This document shows, in pieces, positions 33,150 to 40,983 of a DNA stretch of 40,983 nt (position 1 is the stretch's first letter; each line of letters begins with the position of its first letter). The notes under the pieces are model-generated. The model did no database searches, was not told where the DNA came from, and saw only the letters and a list, made by a program, of their open reading frames with translations. Source of the stretch: CBDUBS01 sp965365445 (GTDB lineage Bacteria; Bacteroidota; Rhodothermia; Rhodothermales; DASSAV01). The position numbers and the translations under genes are program-made. The DNA lies in the NCBI GenBank assembly GCA_965365445.1, contig CBDUBS010000008.1, positions 1 through 40,983 of the forward strand. The letters run 5' to 3'.

Positions 33150-35369
33150 ATGAATCGGCCGGTCCTTTTTTTCATAACGGCCTTGCTGGTAGTTGCCCAT
33201 CACGCCGGGGCGCAGGCCCCGACCGACTCGCTGCTGATCCGGGCCGAGATGAAACTGGATCAGGGCGAGCCGGGAGAGGCCGCCGCGTTGTACCGGCAGA
33301 TACTCCGGGCCGACGAACGCGACGTTGCGGGATACATCGGGCTGGGCCGTGTCGAACTGGCCGAGGGACACTGGGATAGGGCCGGCGATCACTTCGACCG
33401 GGCGCTGAAAATTGCTCCCGACGATACGGCGGCCCATTACTACAGAGCCATCGCCTTCCGGGAGCTGGCCCGGATACGCACCATCTTCCAGCAGTTGCAC
33501 TGGTCCGGAGCGGAAGAACACTTCGAATGGGTAATCCGGCGTGACTCACTCTATCGGGACGTGCTTTACCAGTATGCCCTGCTACGGCGCTATCACGAAG
33601 CCTTTCCCGAGGCCCTTCGATTGGGCCGCAGGCAGGTCGCGCTTCGCCCCGATCTGTACGAAGCGCAGCAGGGCCTATTCAAGCTATACCGCTCCTTCAT
33701 CACCCGCACCAACCTGCGCGGTGTGGAGGCTGCCTTATCCAACGATACGTCGGGCTATGCCGCCTTTGCGCTGGCGGAAAAATACCGTCGCGAGGACCAA
33801 CCGGAGGAAGCCGAGAAGCGCCTGCTCGACCTGCTCGACCGCCCCCCGACCATACCGCGCCAGCCTCTCTGGCTGGCCCTGGCCCGGGTGAACTACGCAC
33901 GAGGGGATGATTCGACCGGCCAGCGGTATGTAGAAAAAGCCATCGACGGGATAGCCGATCCCCCTGGAGCGGCCTTTGTTTTTGACGACGCCAAGTACAT
34001 TCTCACCCCGCCCGAGCTGGAACGGTACCGGCGCATGAGCGCGCCGGATTCATTTCGGACATTCTTCCACACCCTCTGGCTCGCCCGAGATCCTTTGCCC
34101 TCAAGCCCGGTGAATGCCCGCCTGACGGAACACTACCGGCGGCTTCTGAAAGCGGAAAAAGATTTCTGGTTCGACGGACTGCGCACCTGGCATAACAGCC
34201 CGGACCGCCTCCATGAGCTGCAATACCCACCGGCCTACCGGCTCAACGACGAGTTCAACGACAAAGGACTCGTCTACATCCGGTACGGCGAACCGGACGA
34301 GCGAGAGTTTCGGGTTACGGCCACCTCGCTTCCCAATGATTCATGGAGATACCGGGGCAAGCCACCGCTCGATCTGCACTTTGTCGTAGCCCGCGATGCG
34401 GTAGGCAACAACTGGCGACTGGCCCCGGTCATCATGGACCCCGCCATCGTGGAAAACCTACAGCACTGGGGAGGTGTTTATACACGCCTCGCCGGCGCGC
34501 ACTCCCCGCTGGAACTGGAGCAGTACCGGAACGAGTGGTCGGAGCAGAGCCGCGATGCCGTAAGCCGGGTGATGACCACGGATCGCCATACCTGGCCGGA
34601 CAGCGCCGAAGCGCTGGAATGGTCGTTTCTGACCGCTTCCTTTCGGGCGGATAGCGGCCGTACGCGGCTCGAAATGCATTACTACGCTCCTCCGAAAGTA
34701 CCGTTTGCTCGACGAAATCTCGAAACCGGAGCCGCGGTCCTTTCCAGAGCATGGAAACGTCTGGGATGGAAAAGCGCCGTACATCGGCAGGACGCTGACC
34801 GTATGGCGGTATCCGGCTTTTTTGCGTTCGACCTACCTCCGGATACCTACCGGGTAGCGCTGCACGCCCGATCCCTGGGGGGCCCTGAAATAGGGGGGTT
34901 CAAACAGGAGTACGCACTGCCATCCTACGCCGGCTCCGGCCTCGATATGAGTGATATCCTGCCTGCCCGCCACATCGGACCGCTCCTCGACGGCCCGTAC
35001 CATCGGTGCGGCCTGCAAATCGAGCCGGCGGTAGACGGCCGGTTCCGCACCGGCCGGCCCCTGTTCGTATATATGGAGGTTTACGGCTTCGAACCCGCAC
35101 AGGGCCCGGAGGCCCGGTACAACCTGGCGGTCCGGTTGACCCCTGTGAATCGGAAACGCGGTTTTCTGGGCTTGTTTCGTCCGAGCCGGTACCGCCCGGT
35201 ACTGACGCTCGAAACCGAACGGTTCGTCGCCGAGTCCTGCCCTTCCGAGTACGTTGAACTCGACGTGCGTAACGTCGATCCCGGTATGTATACGCTGACC
35301 GTTCAACTGACCGATGTACGATCCGGCCGGACCGTTGATCGAAGCCGTACCGTCACCCTGATTCCGTAA
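33150..35369 (+). CDS. TPR and GWxTD-domain secreted protein
   Basis: This 739-residue protein starts at MNRPVLFFITALLVVAHHAG, a signal peptide. An upstream in-frame start at 33072 is not conserved. Residues about 28-150 form TPR-like repeats (GEPGEAAALYRQIL, GHWDRAGDHFDRALKIAPDD). Further helical repeats run to about 330. A GWxTD-like domain follows at about 330-440: FFHTLWLARDPLPSSPVNARLTEHYRRL (read through DPLP), then FNDKGLVYIRYGEPDE. The canonical GWxTD motif itself is replaced. The C-terminal 300 residues are beta-rich and unassigned. GWxTD proteins are found mainly in Bacteroidota and relatives; their function is unknown. The motif CTATCTTTCTTC near 33075 may be part of its promoter. 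Confidence 0.85.
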   Translation: MNRPVLFFITALLVVAHHAGAQAPTDSLLIRAEMKLDQGEPGEAAALYRQILRADERDVAGYIGLGRVELAEGHWDRAGDHFDRALKIAPDDTAAHYYRAIAFRELARIRTIFQQLHWSGAEEHFEWVIRRDSLYRDVLYQYALLRRYHEAFPEALRLGRRQVALRPDLYEAQQGLFKLYRSFITRTNLRGVEAALSNDTSGYAAFALAEKYRREDQPEEAEKRLLDLLDRPPTIPRQPLWLALARVNYARGDDSTGQRYVEKAIDGIADPPGAAFVFDDAKYILTPPELERYRRMSAPDSFRTFFHTLWLARDPLPSSPVNARLTEHYRRLLKAEKDFWFDGLRTWHNSPDRLHELQYPPAYRLNDEFNDKGLVYIRYGEPDEREFRVTATSLPNDSWRYRGKPPLDLHFVVARDAVGNNWRLAPVIMDPAIVENLQHWGGVYTRLAGAHSPLELEQYRNEWSEQSRDAVSRVMTTDRHTWPDSAEALEWSFLTASFRADSGRTRLEMHYYAPPKVPFARRNLETGAAVLSRAWKRLGWKSAVHRQDADRMAVSGFFAFDLPPDTYRVALHARSLGGPEIGGFKQEYALPSYAGSGLDMSDILPARHIGPLLDGPYHRCGLQIEPAVDGRFRTGRPLFVYMEVYGFEPAQGPEARYNLAVRLTPVNRKRGFLGLFRPSRYRPVLTLETERFVAESCPSEYVELDVRNVDPGMYTLTVQLTDVRSGRTVDRSRTVTLIP

Positions 35370-35381
35370 TCCATTTCCGTC

Positions 35382-36386
35382 ATGCTACGCATTCCTTTCG
35401 ATGAGCTTCAGGCTACCCTCAAATCCATCCTGCTGGAGGCCGGTTTCTCGGCGGACCGCGCCGACCTGAGCGCCCGCCTGTTCGCCGAGGCCAGTCTCGA
35501 CGGGGTGTACTCACACGGACTGAATCGTTTCCCGCGGTACATGCAGATGATCCGGGAAGGCTCCATCGACATTCACGCCGAACCCGAGTGCATCAACCGC
35601 GCCTGGGCGCTGGAACAATGGGACGGGCGCGGTGGACCGGGCAATCTCAATGCCTATGCGGCCATGGGGCGGGCCCTGGGACTGGCGCGCGAATATACGA
35701 TCGGGTGCGTGGGGCTTCGGAACACAAACCACTGGATGCGTGGCGGAAGCTACGGTTGGCAGGCCGCCGACGCCGGCATGATCGGAATGTGCTGGACCAA
35801 CACCATGCCGAACATGCCCCCGTGGGGCGCCCGGGAGAGCCGCCTGGGCAACAATCCCCTCGTCTTGGCGATTCCCCGCATCGGGGGGCACGTCGTGCTG
35901 GATATGGCCATGTCCCAGTTTTCTTTCGGCTCGCTCACGTCGTATCGTCGAAAGGGCGAGATGCTACCCGCCGACGGCGGCTTCGATGAGGAGGGACGCC
36001 TCACGCGCGATCCGGCCGCCATCGAGCGGAGCGGCCGGCCGCTTCCCATCGGGCTATGGAAAGGGTCGGGGCTTGCTCTCATGCTCGACATGCTGGCGGC
36101 TGTGCTTTCCGGGGGTGTGGCTACCCACCAGATTCCGCCGGATTCCCTGAGGGAAGTAGGCATATCGCAGGTGTTCCTTGCCATCGATCCGCTTCGCGTC
36201 CACGCCGAAGCCGACTACGACGACCTGGTGCACCGGATCATAGCGGATCTGCATGAGGCGGAGCCTGCCGAACCGGGTGACGCCGTTTATTACCCCGGCG
36301 AACGCACGCTCATCACCCGAAGGGAAAACATGGCGAACGGCGTCCCGGTGGACCCCGAAATCTGGCAGGACGTGCTTGCCATGTAA
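35382..36386 (+). CDS. dlgD: 2,3-diketo-L-gulonate reductase-like (YiaK/DlgD) oxidoreductase
   Basis: This 334-residue NAD(P)H-dependent enzyme of the malate/L-lactate dehydrogenase (Ldh_2) family fits E. coli YiaK along its length: GVYSHGLNRFPRYMQ with catalytic His45, LEQWDGRGGPGNL, LRNTNHWMRGGSYGWQAAD, CWTNTMPNMPPWGA, ADGGFDEEGRLTRDP, LPIGLWKGSGLALMLDM and GISQVFLAIDP. YiaK reduces 2,3-diketo-L-gulonate to 3-keto-L-gulonate in L-ascorbate/L-xylulose-type sugar use. The enzyme is cytoplasmic (no signal peptide). It starts 12 bases after the GWxTD gene and ends 16 bases from the convergent beta-galactosidase. None of the other yia/ula genes is present, so a different keto-acid sugar may be its substrate. 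Confidence 0.88.
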   Translation: MLRIPFDELQATLKSILLEAGFSADRADLSARLFAEASLDGVYSHGLNRFPRYMQMIREGSIDIHAEPECINRAWALEQWDGRGGPGNLNAYAAMGRALGLAREYTIGCVGLRNTNHWMRGGSYGWQAADAGMIGMCWTNTMPNMPPWGARESRLGNNPLVLAIPRIGGHVVLDMAMSQFSFGSLTSYRRKGEMLPADGGFDEEGRLTRDPAAIERSGRPLPIGLWKGSGLALMLDMLAAVLSGGVATHQIPPDSLREVGISQVFLAIDPLRVHAEADYDDLVHRIIADLHEAEPAEPGDAVYYPGERTLITRRENMANGVPVDPEIWQDVLAM

Positions 36387-36402
36387 CCGAGCCGGGTTAT
36401 GC

Positions 36403-39400
36403 TTATCGGAGTCGGTCGGTCCGGTCGTCCTCCAACGCAAAGCGTTGTTTATCGAGTTGCATCGGTGAAACTTCGCCCGCATCGAACGGGCGCAACCTCA
36501 GCCGGTAGCTATACGCTTCCGGGTAGGTCCGGTACCGCATTCGGACCGCTACGGGGGTGTCGCCCACCCCGGTGACTTTCGGGTGCAGGTTGAGCAGGTT
36601 CCCTTCGGCCTGCCGTAGCTGGAATGCGTACAGCGCCCGGTCCAGGTTGGCATACGGATGGACGCTTACGTTGAGCGTGGGCATCGCCAGAACGGCCAGT
36701 CCGATTCCTGAATCGTTTATGAGTGCGGCCCACCGGACGTCCGTCTTGTTTCCGTAGTCGGTCGGTACTACGTACGGCACGTACTGATCCATTACCGAGC
36801 CTGAATACACGCCGATCCGGGCGCCCGTCTTTCGGTCGGGGTACGTCTCGAACGGACCGCGCCCATACCAGGTGAAGGTATCGAGGCTTTTCGTCACCTC
36901 CATCTGCACCCCGAGCCGCTGAATCCACGGCATGTCGTACCCGAATGGGGTTACGTCGTGTTCGAGAAAGAGGTCGCCGCTGCCGAGCACTCGGAACCGG
37001 TATGTGTTCTCGAAGCCTACCGGCTGGTTCGGGGCATGGGTGAGCGTGTGCGCCTCGAAGATGACTTCCTGCGCGGAGCGTGTTTCGAGCGACGTGCGCT
37101 TTACCCGGTGCTCCAAACGGTCCAGGCCGAGGGCGCGCCAACGTTCGGCCTCGGCATCGCCCCACGCCACGCGCTCGTTCTGGAGCGGTGAGCGCCATAC
37201 GTTCAGGCGGGGCCCCTGCACCAGAAGCTCCGTTCCCCGGTATGTCATCGACGTCAGGGTACCCTCGCTGCGGCTGAATGTGTAGGCGAAATCGTTTCCC
37301 GTAATGACGACTTCGGGGCCGTTTTCGTTGACCTGTAACGGGGGCAGCCCGCCGGTGGGTATAACGGCAGCGGCGGGCGTCTCCACCGGCAGAATGAATT
37401 GCGCGAAGGCGACTTCATGGCCTGCTTCCGCCCACAGCGTCGCATGGGGTAGCCGGAAGGAGAGGGTCAGCAGGTATTCCACACCGGGTTCGGGTTGCGG
37501 CCGTGTGTAGGGCACGCGAACCGCTACCGTATCGCCCGGTGCGCCGGAAACCTGTAGCTCGCCTTCCTGAAGGGCCTGGCCGTCGGCGTGGAGGGACCAT
37601 CGCACCGCCAGTTCGTTCAGGTTCGTGAATCCGTAGCCGTTCACGATCTGCACCATGCCGTTCCGAAGCATCTTCGGCAGTACGCGCACCCCTGCATGGC
37701 TGCGTTTCATCTGGTGCGTTTCGGGCTGCACGGTGCGGTCGGCAAAAATGACGCCGTTAAGCAGAAACGGACTGCTGCCGTACGATAGAAACCGCCCCGA
37801 ACGGTTCAGTCCATCGAAATCCAGCGCGAGCCGTGCCCCCGCCGGAAGGGAAGCCTGACCCAGTTCGGAAGCGGCCAGGGCCCGCCCGTAGATGCGAACG
37901 TCGTCCAGGACGGCATTGCTTATCCATCCCTGAAACTGCTCATGGTGAATCAGGGAGTTGCGGCCGATATTCACGGGCGTCCACGATCGGTCGATGAACC
38001 CGTCCCGGACGGTGATGACCCCCGCATGGCCGCTGTCGGTCGCCCCGATGCCGGCTCGCTCGTTCCGAACGGACGCTGCCTCCTCACGGTCGATGTAGAG
38101 GCGCAGAAAACGCCCGTCGTATACGCCGGCAATGTGATGCCAGTTATCCGTCCAGTCGTCGGGCAAACGGGCCTCTACCCGAAGGGGCTCGCCGTCGTGG
38201 ATGTAGAAAGCGAGCGTTTCCGGGGACGTTTGCTCCAGGCCGTATTGCCGCCCTTTCGCAATGAACGTATTGCTTCCCTTGAAAGGCCGTGGGTATACCC
38301 ACGCTTCCAGCGTAAGCGTGCTGTCGGTCACGTCGAGCGATGGATCGTCGTATACCTCCACCCAGTCATCGAGGCCGCTGAGGCTGAGCGCCTTGCCGCG
38401 CCGCCCCTCTACGAGCTCGGGCCGCCCCATCACCGTCGCGCTGATGCCGGCGGCCCTGTCGGGCGTCGTAACGTGCTCCTGCCATAGCCCCTGGTCCACC
38501 CAGTCCCATATAAATCCACCCTGAAGCGTCGGGTATTCGTGGATCAGGTCCCAGAACTCGTCGAAATGCCCCAGGCTGTTCTCGAAGGCGTGGGCATACT
38601 CCCCCATCACGACCGGTCGCGGATCCCGCTCGGCGATGGCTCGCAACCCGGCGGGAGAGGGATAGCGAGGCCCGATGATATCCACATAGGGAGCCTCGCC
38701 GTCCGGTACATTCGGCTGGTGATACAGCCACCGGGTCGGTTCGTGCTCGCGCGCCCATTCGGCCATCATATAATGGATGAAGCCGAGCCCGCATTCGTTT
38801 CCGGTGCTCCACATCACCACACTGGGGTGGTTTTTATCCCGCTCGATCATGCGGATCCATCGGTCCATGAATGCTGCTTCCCACCCCTTGCGATTCGAGA
38901 GTTCGTCGTGGGCGCCCCACTCGGCGTAATGGCATTCCGTATTGGATTCGTCCTGTACCAGGATGCCGTACCGATCGGTCAGTTCGTACCACTCCGGGTC
39001 GTTGGGATAGTGCGATGTCCGGACTGCATTCACGTTGAATTGCTTCATTAACTCCACATCCCGCCGCATCATGTCCGAGGTGAGTGTGCGCCCGTATTCC
39101 GGATGATGCTCGTGCCGGTTGACCCCCTTGAACTCAATGGCAACCCCGTTCAACAGGGCCTGTCCGTTTCGTATTTCCAGCTCCCGAAACCCTACCTGCT
39201 CGTTTAACCATTCGAGCGGTTGGCCCCGGCTATCGACCAGCTCCAGCAGCAGGGTGTACAGGTTGGGTTTTTCATCGCTCCAGAGCCGGGGATGCTCGAC
39301 TTCCTTGCGCAATCGAACCCTGGCCTCCTTACCGGCCTCGATGGTAAACCGCTCCCCGAAGGTCGAAACACGGTCTCCGCCGGCGTCGAGCAGCTCCCCG

Positions 39401-40254
39401 CGCAGGGTAAACGTCCCGCCGCCCTCCGGGGCATAATGCTTGATTTCGGCATCGACCCGGAGTACGGCATCCCGGTACCGGTCGTCCAGGTCCGTTCGGA
39501 CGTAGAAATCCTGAACATGGACCTTCGGGGTCGAAAACAGATACACGCTTCGGTAGATCCCACTGAAACGCCATGCGTCCACATCTTCGAGATAGCTGCC
39601 GTCGGACCACCGGTACACGCGCACGGCTATGCGGTTCACTCCCTCGCGGACGTAGGGTGTAACGTCGTATTCGGCCGGCGTCATGGAGCCTTTATCGAAC
39701 CCGACGTAACGACCGTTAATCCATACGAAATGGGCCGATTGCACTCCTTCGAAGTGCAAAAACACCTGCCGCCCATCCCATCCGGCAGGAATCGTGAACG
39801 ACCGCACGTAGGAGCCCGTTTCGTTGTAGTCATCCGGTACGAAGGGCGGATCGAACGGATGCAGATCCATCGGGATGTTCCGGTAGATCGGGCGCCCGTA
39901 TCCTTGCGTTTGCCACGTGCCCGGCACCCGTATGCTCGGCCATGCCTGGATGTCGTACTCCTCCCGGTAGAACTCTTCCGGGGCCAGATCGGGATTTACG
40001 GCGAAATGAAACCGCCAGTCGCCGTCCAGCGAGAGGAAGTAGGGGGATGCGCTCCAGTCGCCGGCTACGGCGGCTTCCCGGCTCTGGAACGGCATGAGGG
40101 CCACATGCGTCGGCTCCTGGTTTTCCGACGTGAGGGTAGGGTTTTCGAGATACCGGTTCAGGTTTCGGGGCGCCTGCCCGAAAGCCGTCGGAGCGGCCGA
40201 AAGCACTACCCAGGCAAACATCAGGCGGAGCAGGAAGGAGTATCGTGCAGACAT
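36403..40254 (-). CDS. lacZ: Secreted GH2 beta-galactosidase with an inserted LamG domain
   Basis: This 1283-residue product starts at ATG 40254; AAGG is seven bases upstream and a TTG at 40278 is less likely. A signal peptide ends near AFGQAP. Order: GH2 sugar-binding domain (about 65-235), immunoglobulin-like domain, catalytic barrel (from about 350), C-terminal domains 4 and 5 (about 890-1280, with WYGRGPFETYPDRKTGARIG). Acid/base Glu487 lies in STGNECGLG and nucleophile Glu552 in MGEYAHAFENS. GVNRHEHHP, RTSHYPND and NTECH are also kept. Between WDWVDQGL (about 583-590) and NGVIFADRT (about 833-841) sits a LamG/concanavalin-like domain (about 612-810: GRRGKALSLSGLDDWVEV, LTLEAWVYPRP, DVRIYGRAL). 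Asp135 replaces the Asn102 of E. coli. Extracellular galactoside hydrolysis is likely. Confidence 0.93.
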   Translation of the reverse strand: MSARYSFLLRLMFAWVVLSAAPTAFGQAPRNLNRYLENPTLTSENQEPTHVALMPFQSREAAVAGDWSASPYFLSLDGDWRFHFAVNPDLAPEEFYREEYDIQAWPSIRVPGTWQTQGYGRPIYRNIPMDLHPFDPPFVPDDYNETGSYVRSFTIPAGWDGRQVFLHFEGVQSAHFVWINGRYVGFDKGSMTPAEYDVTPYVREGVNRIAVRVYRWSDGSYLEDVDAWRFSGIYRSVYLFSTPKVHVQDFYVRTDLDDRYRDAVLRVDAEIKHYAPEGGGTFTLRGELLDAGGDRVSTFGERFTIEAGKEARVRLRKEVEHPRLWSDEKPNLYTLLLELVDSRGQPLEWLNEQVGFRELEIRNGQALLNGVAIEFKGVNRHEHHPEYGRTLTSDMMRRDVELMKQFNVNAVRTSHYPNDPEWYELTDRYGILVQDESNTECHYAEWGAHDELSNRKGWEAAFMDRWIRMIERDKNHPSVVMWSTGNECGLGFIHYMMAEWAREHEPTRWLYHQPNVPDGEAPYVDIIGPRYPSPAGLRAIAERDPRPVVMGEYAHAFENSLGHFDEFWDLIHEYPTLQGGFIWDWVDQGLWQEHVTTPDRAAGISATVMGRPELVEGRRGKALSLSGLDDWVEVYDDPSLDVTDSTLTLEAWVYPRPFKGSNTFIAKGRQYGLEQTSPETLAFYIHDGEPLRVEARLPDDWTDNWHHIAGVYDGRFLRLYIDREEAASVRNERAGIGATDSGHAGVITVRDGFIDRSWTPVNIGRNSLIHHEQFQGWISNAVLDDVRIYGRALAASELGQASLPAGARLALDFDGLNRSGRFLSYGSSPFLLNGVIFADRTVQPETHQMKRSHAGVRVLPKMLRNGMVQIVNGYGFTNLNELAVRWSLHADGQALQEGELQVSGAPGDTVAVRVPYTRPQPEPGVEYLLTLSFRLPHATLWAEAGHEVAFAQFILPVETPAAAVIPTGGLPPLQVNENGPEVVITGNDFAYTFSRSEGTLTSMTYRGTELLVQGPRLNVWRSPLQNERVAWGDAEAERWRALGLDRLEHRVKRTSLETRSAQEVIFEAHTLTHAPNQPVGFENTYRFRVLGSGDLFLEHDVTPFGYDMPWIQRLGVQMEVTKSLDTFTWYGRGPFETYPDRKTGARIGVYSGSVMDQYVPYVVPTDYGNKTDVRWAALINDSGIGLAVLAMPTLNVSVHPYANLDRALYAFQLRQAEGNLLNLHPKVTGVGDTPVAVRMRYRTYPEAYSYRLRLRPFDAGEVSPMQLDKQRFALEDDRTDRLR

Positions 40255-40336
40255 GGCGAACCTTACGACTGGAGGCAAACTTCGGGAGACCCTGAAAGAT
40301 ACGCCTCGGCCTGCACATTACCCGATTCGTCGCGGC

Positions 40337-40983
40337 TTATCCCAGTCCTGCCGCCTCATAGATGGCCTTGACGGCGGCCAGGCTCCGCCTGCCTTCCGCC
40401 CCATCGACCATCGGCGCTCTCCCCCTTCGAACCGCATCCACGAAATCGCGGATGATGGCCGTATGGCCGCTAACCGGAATAGCGGCCGGATCTCCACCGG
40501 AGCCGGCATCCGTTGCTTTACCGGCGCGGGGTGGGGCGACGCGGGCATCCTCCGGCCGTACGGTGGTCCACTTCTCGACAGTCTCCCCCTCGATCTGAAT
40601 GCCGCCCCGGGCGCCGTATACTTCCAGCCGGTGAGGGAAACCTGGTTCTGCCGTGGTAGTGGCCGTAATGGTAGCCAGCGCCCCGCTTCCGAAACGCAGC
40701 ACGGCGCCGGCGACATCTTCCACCTCCACCTGCCGGAAACGTGTTTCTCCCATGGCCTGTATGGCAACGGGGTCTCCCATGTACCACACCAGCAAGTCGA
40801 TCAGGTGAATGCCCTGGTTCATCAGGATACCCCCTCCATCCAGCTCCCATGTGCCCCTCCAGGCCGCTGAATCATAGTAAGTCTGCCCCCGGAAGTAAGG
40901 CAACGTGACCAGGCCAAGCGTGAGCGGCCCGAGGACACCGGCCCGGATGGCTTCGTACACGCTTCGGAACAGGGGCTCGGCCC
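40337..40983 (-). CDS. Gfo/Idh/MocA oxidoreductase (N-terminus cut by window edge)
   Basis: Only the C-terminal 214 codons are inside the window; the frame is open to the right edge, so the Rossmann part lies outside. The visible substrate-binding domain has DGGGILMNQGIHLIDLLVWYMGDP, with Asn in place of the usual Asp before the Gly-x-His and the downstream His and Asp kept. Further conserved pieces are AVLRFGSGALATITATT and GHTAIIRDFVDAVRRG. This is a standard cytoplasmic-type Gfo/Idh arrangement, different from the three Tat-exported copies. Whether it has a signal peptide cannot be seen. The beta-galactosidase starts 82 bases downstream on the same strand, so the two may share a transcript. 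Substrate unknown. Confidence 0.85.
   Translation of the reverse strand, partial: AEPLFRSVYEAIRAGVLGPLTLGLVTLPYFRGQTYYDSAAWRGTWELDGGGILMNQGIHLIDLLVWYMGDPVAIQAMGETRFRQVEVEDVAGAVLRFGSGALATITATTTAEPGFPHRLEVYGARGGIQIEGETVEKWTTVRPEDARVAPPRAGKATDAGSGGDPAAIPVSGHTAIIRDFVDAVRRGRAPMVDGAEGRRSLAAVKAIYEAAGLG

Noticed and set aside
1..40983. tRNA, rRNA, CRISPR arrays, insertion sequences or defence genes
   Set aside because: No T-loop-like conserved elements in a cloverleaf context, no regularly spaced repeats, no transposase or integrase motifs and no restriction, toxin or phage genes were seen by eye.

Overview
The window looks like a chromosomal segment of a GC-rich (roughly 60%) member of the Bacteroidota/Rhodothermota group, most plausibly Rhodothermales. 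This is inferred from the gene repertoire: a GWxTD-domain protein, a DUF1080 and Tat-exported Gfo/Idh/MocA cluster, a DUF6807 lipoprotein, a short glycogen phosphorylase, and weak or absent Shine-Dalgarno sites at many starts. I find no rRNA, tRNA, CRISPR array, insertion sequence or phage gene, and no sign of a composition break.

Left part (1-13.5 kb), mostly housekeeping: the N-terminal part of pyruvate dehydrogenase E1 alpha (minus, cut by the left edge); a polyprenol-phosphate mannosyltransferase followed by NADP isocitrate dehydrogenase and a VOC-family protein (plus); a secreted DUF1080 protein and an alpha-glucan phosphorylase (minus); prmC (plus) overlapping tail-to-tail with a GT4 glycosyltransferase (minus); a PlsC-type acyltransferase; a membrane-anchored HtrA protease with two PDZ domains; and chorismate synthase.

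Middle part (13.5-25 kb), signalling and stress: a soluble four-PAS histidine kinase; a single-domain Rcp1-like response regulator; a REC-PAS-kinase-REC hybrid; and a secreted protein that looks like two tandem I9/propeptide-like folds. The last three genes are joined by TGATG stop/start overlaps. Then come valS, a small FxLYD-like lipoprotein and two double-domain universal stress proteins.

Right part (25-41 kb), carbohydrate processing: a DUF1080 lipoprotein, a Tat-exported TIM-barrel isomerase-like protein and three Tat-exported Gfo/Idh/MocA oxidoreductases form a compact plus-strand operon ended by a hairpin. A DUF6807 lipoprotein with a strong terminator follows. Next are a thioredoxin-fold lipoprotein, a TPR/GWxTD protein, a YiaK/DlgD-type 2,3-diketo-L-gulonate reductase and, convergent to it, a secreted GH2 beta-galactosidase with a LamG domain inserted in its catalytic barrel. 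A further Gfo/Idh/MocA gene lies upstream of the beta-galactosidase and is cut by the right edge. The families agree with a periplasmic oxidative (3-keto-glycoside) route: oxidise a sugar hydroxyl with a pre-loaded nicotinamide enzyme, cleave the keto-glycoside with DUF1080 or the TIM-barrel protein, then reduce the product. The substrate cannot be read from the sequence.

The most interesting points are this exported redox module, the LamG insertion in the beta-galactosidase, the tandem propeptide-like protein tied to a two-component operon, and several inverted repeats in regulatory positions.
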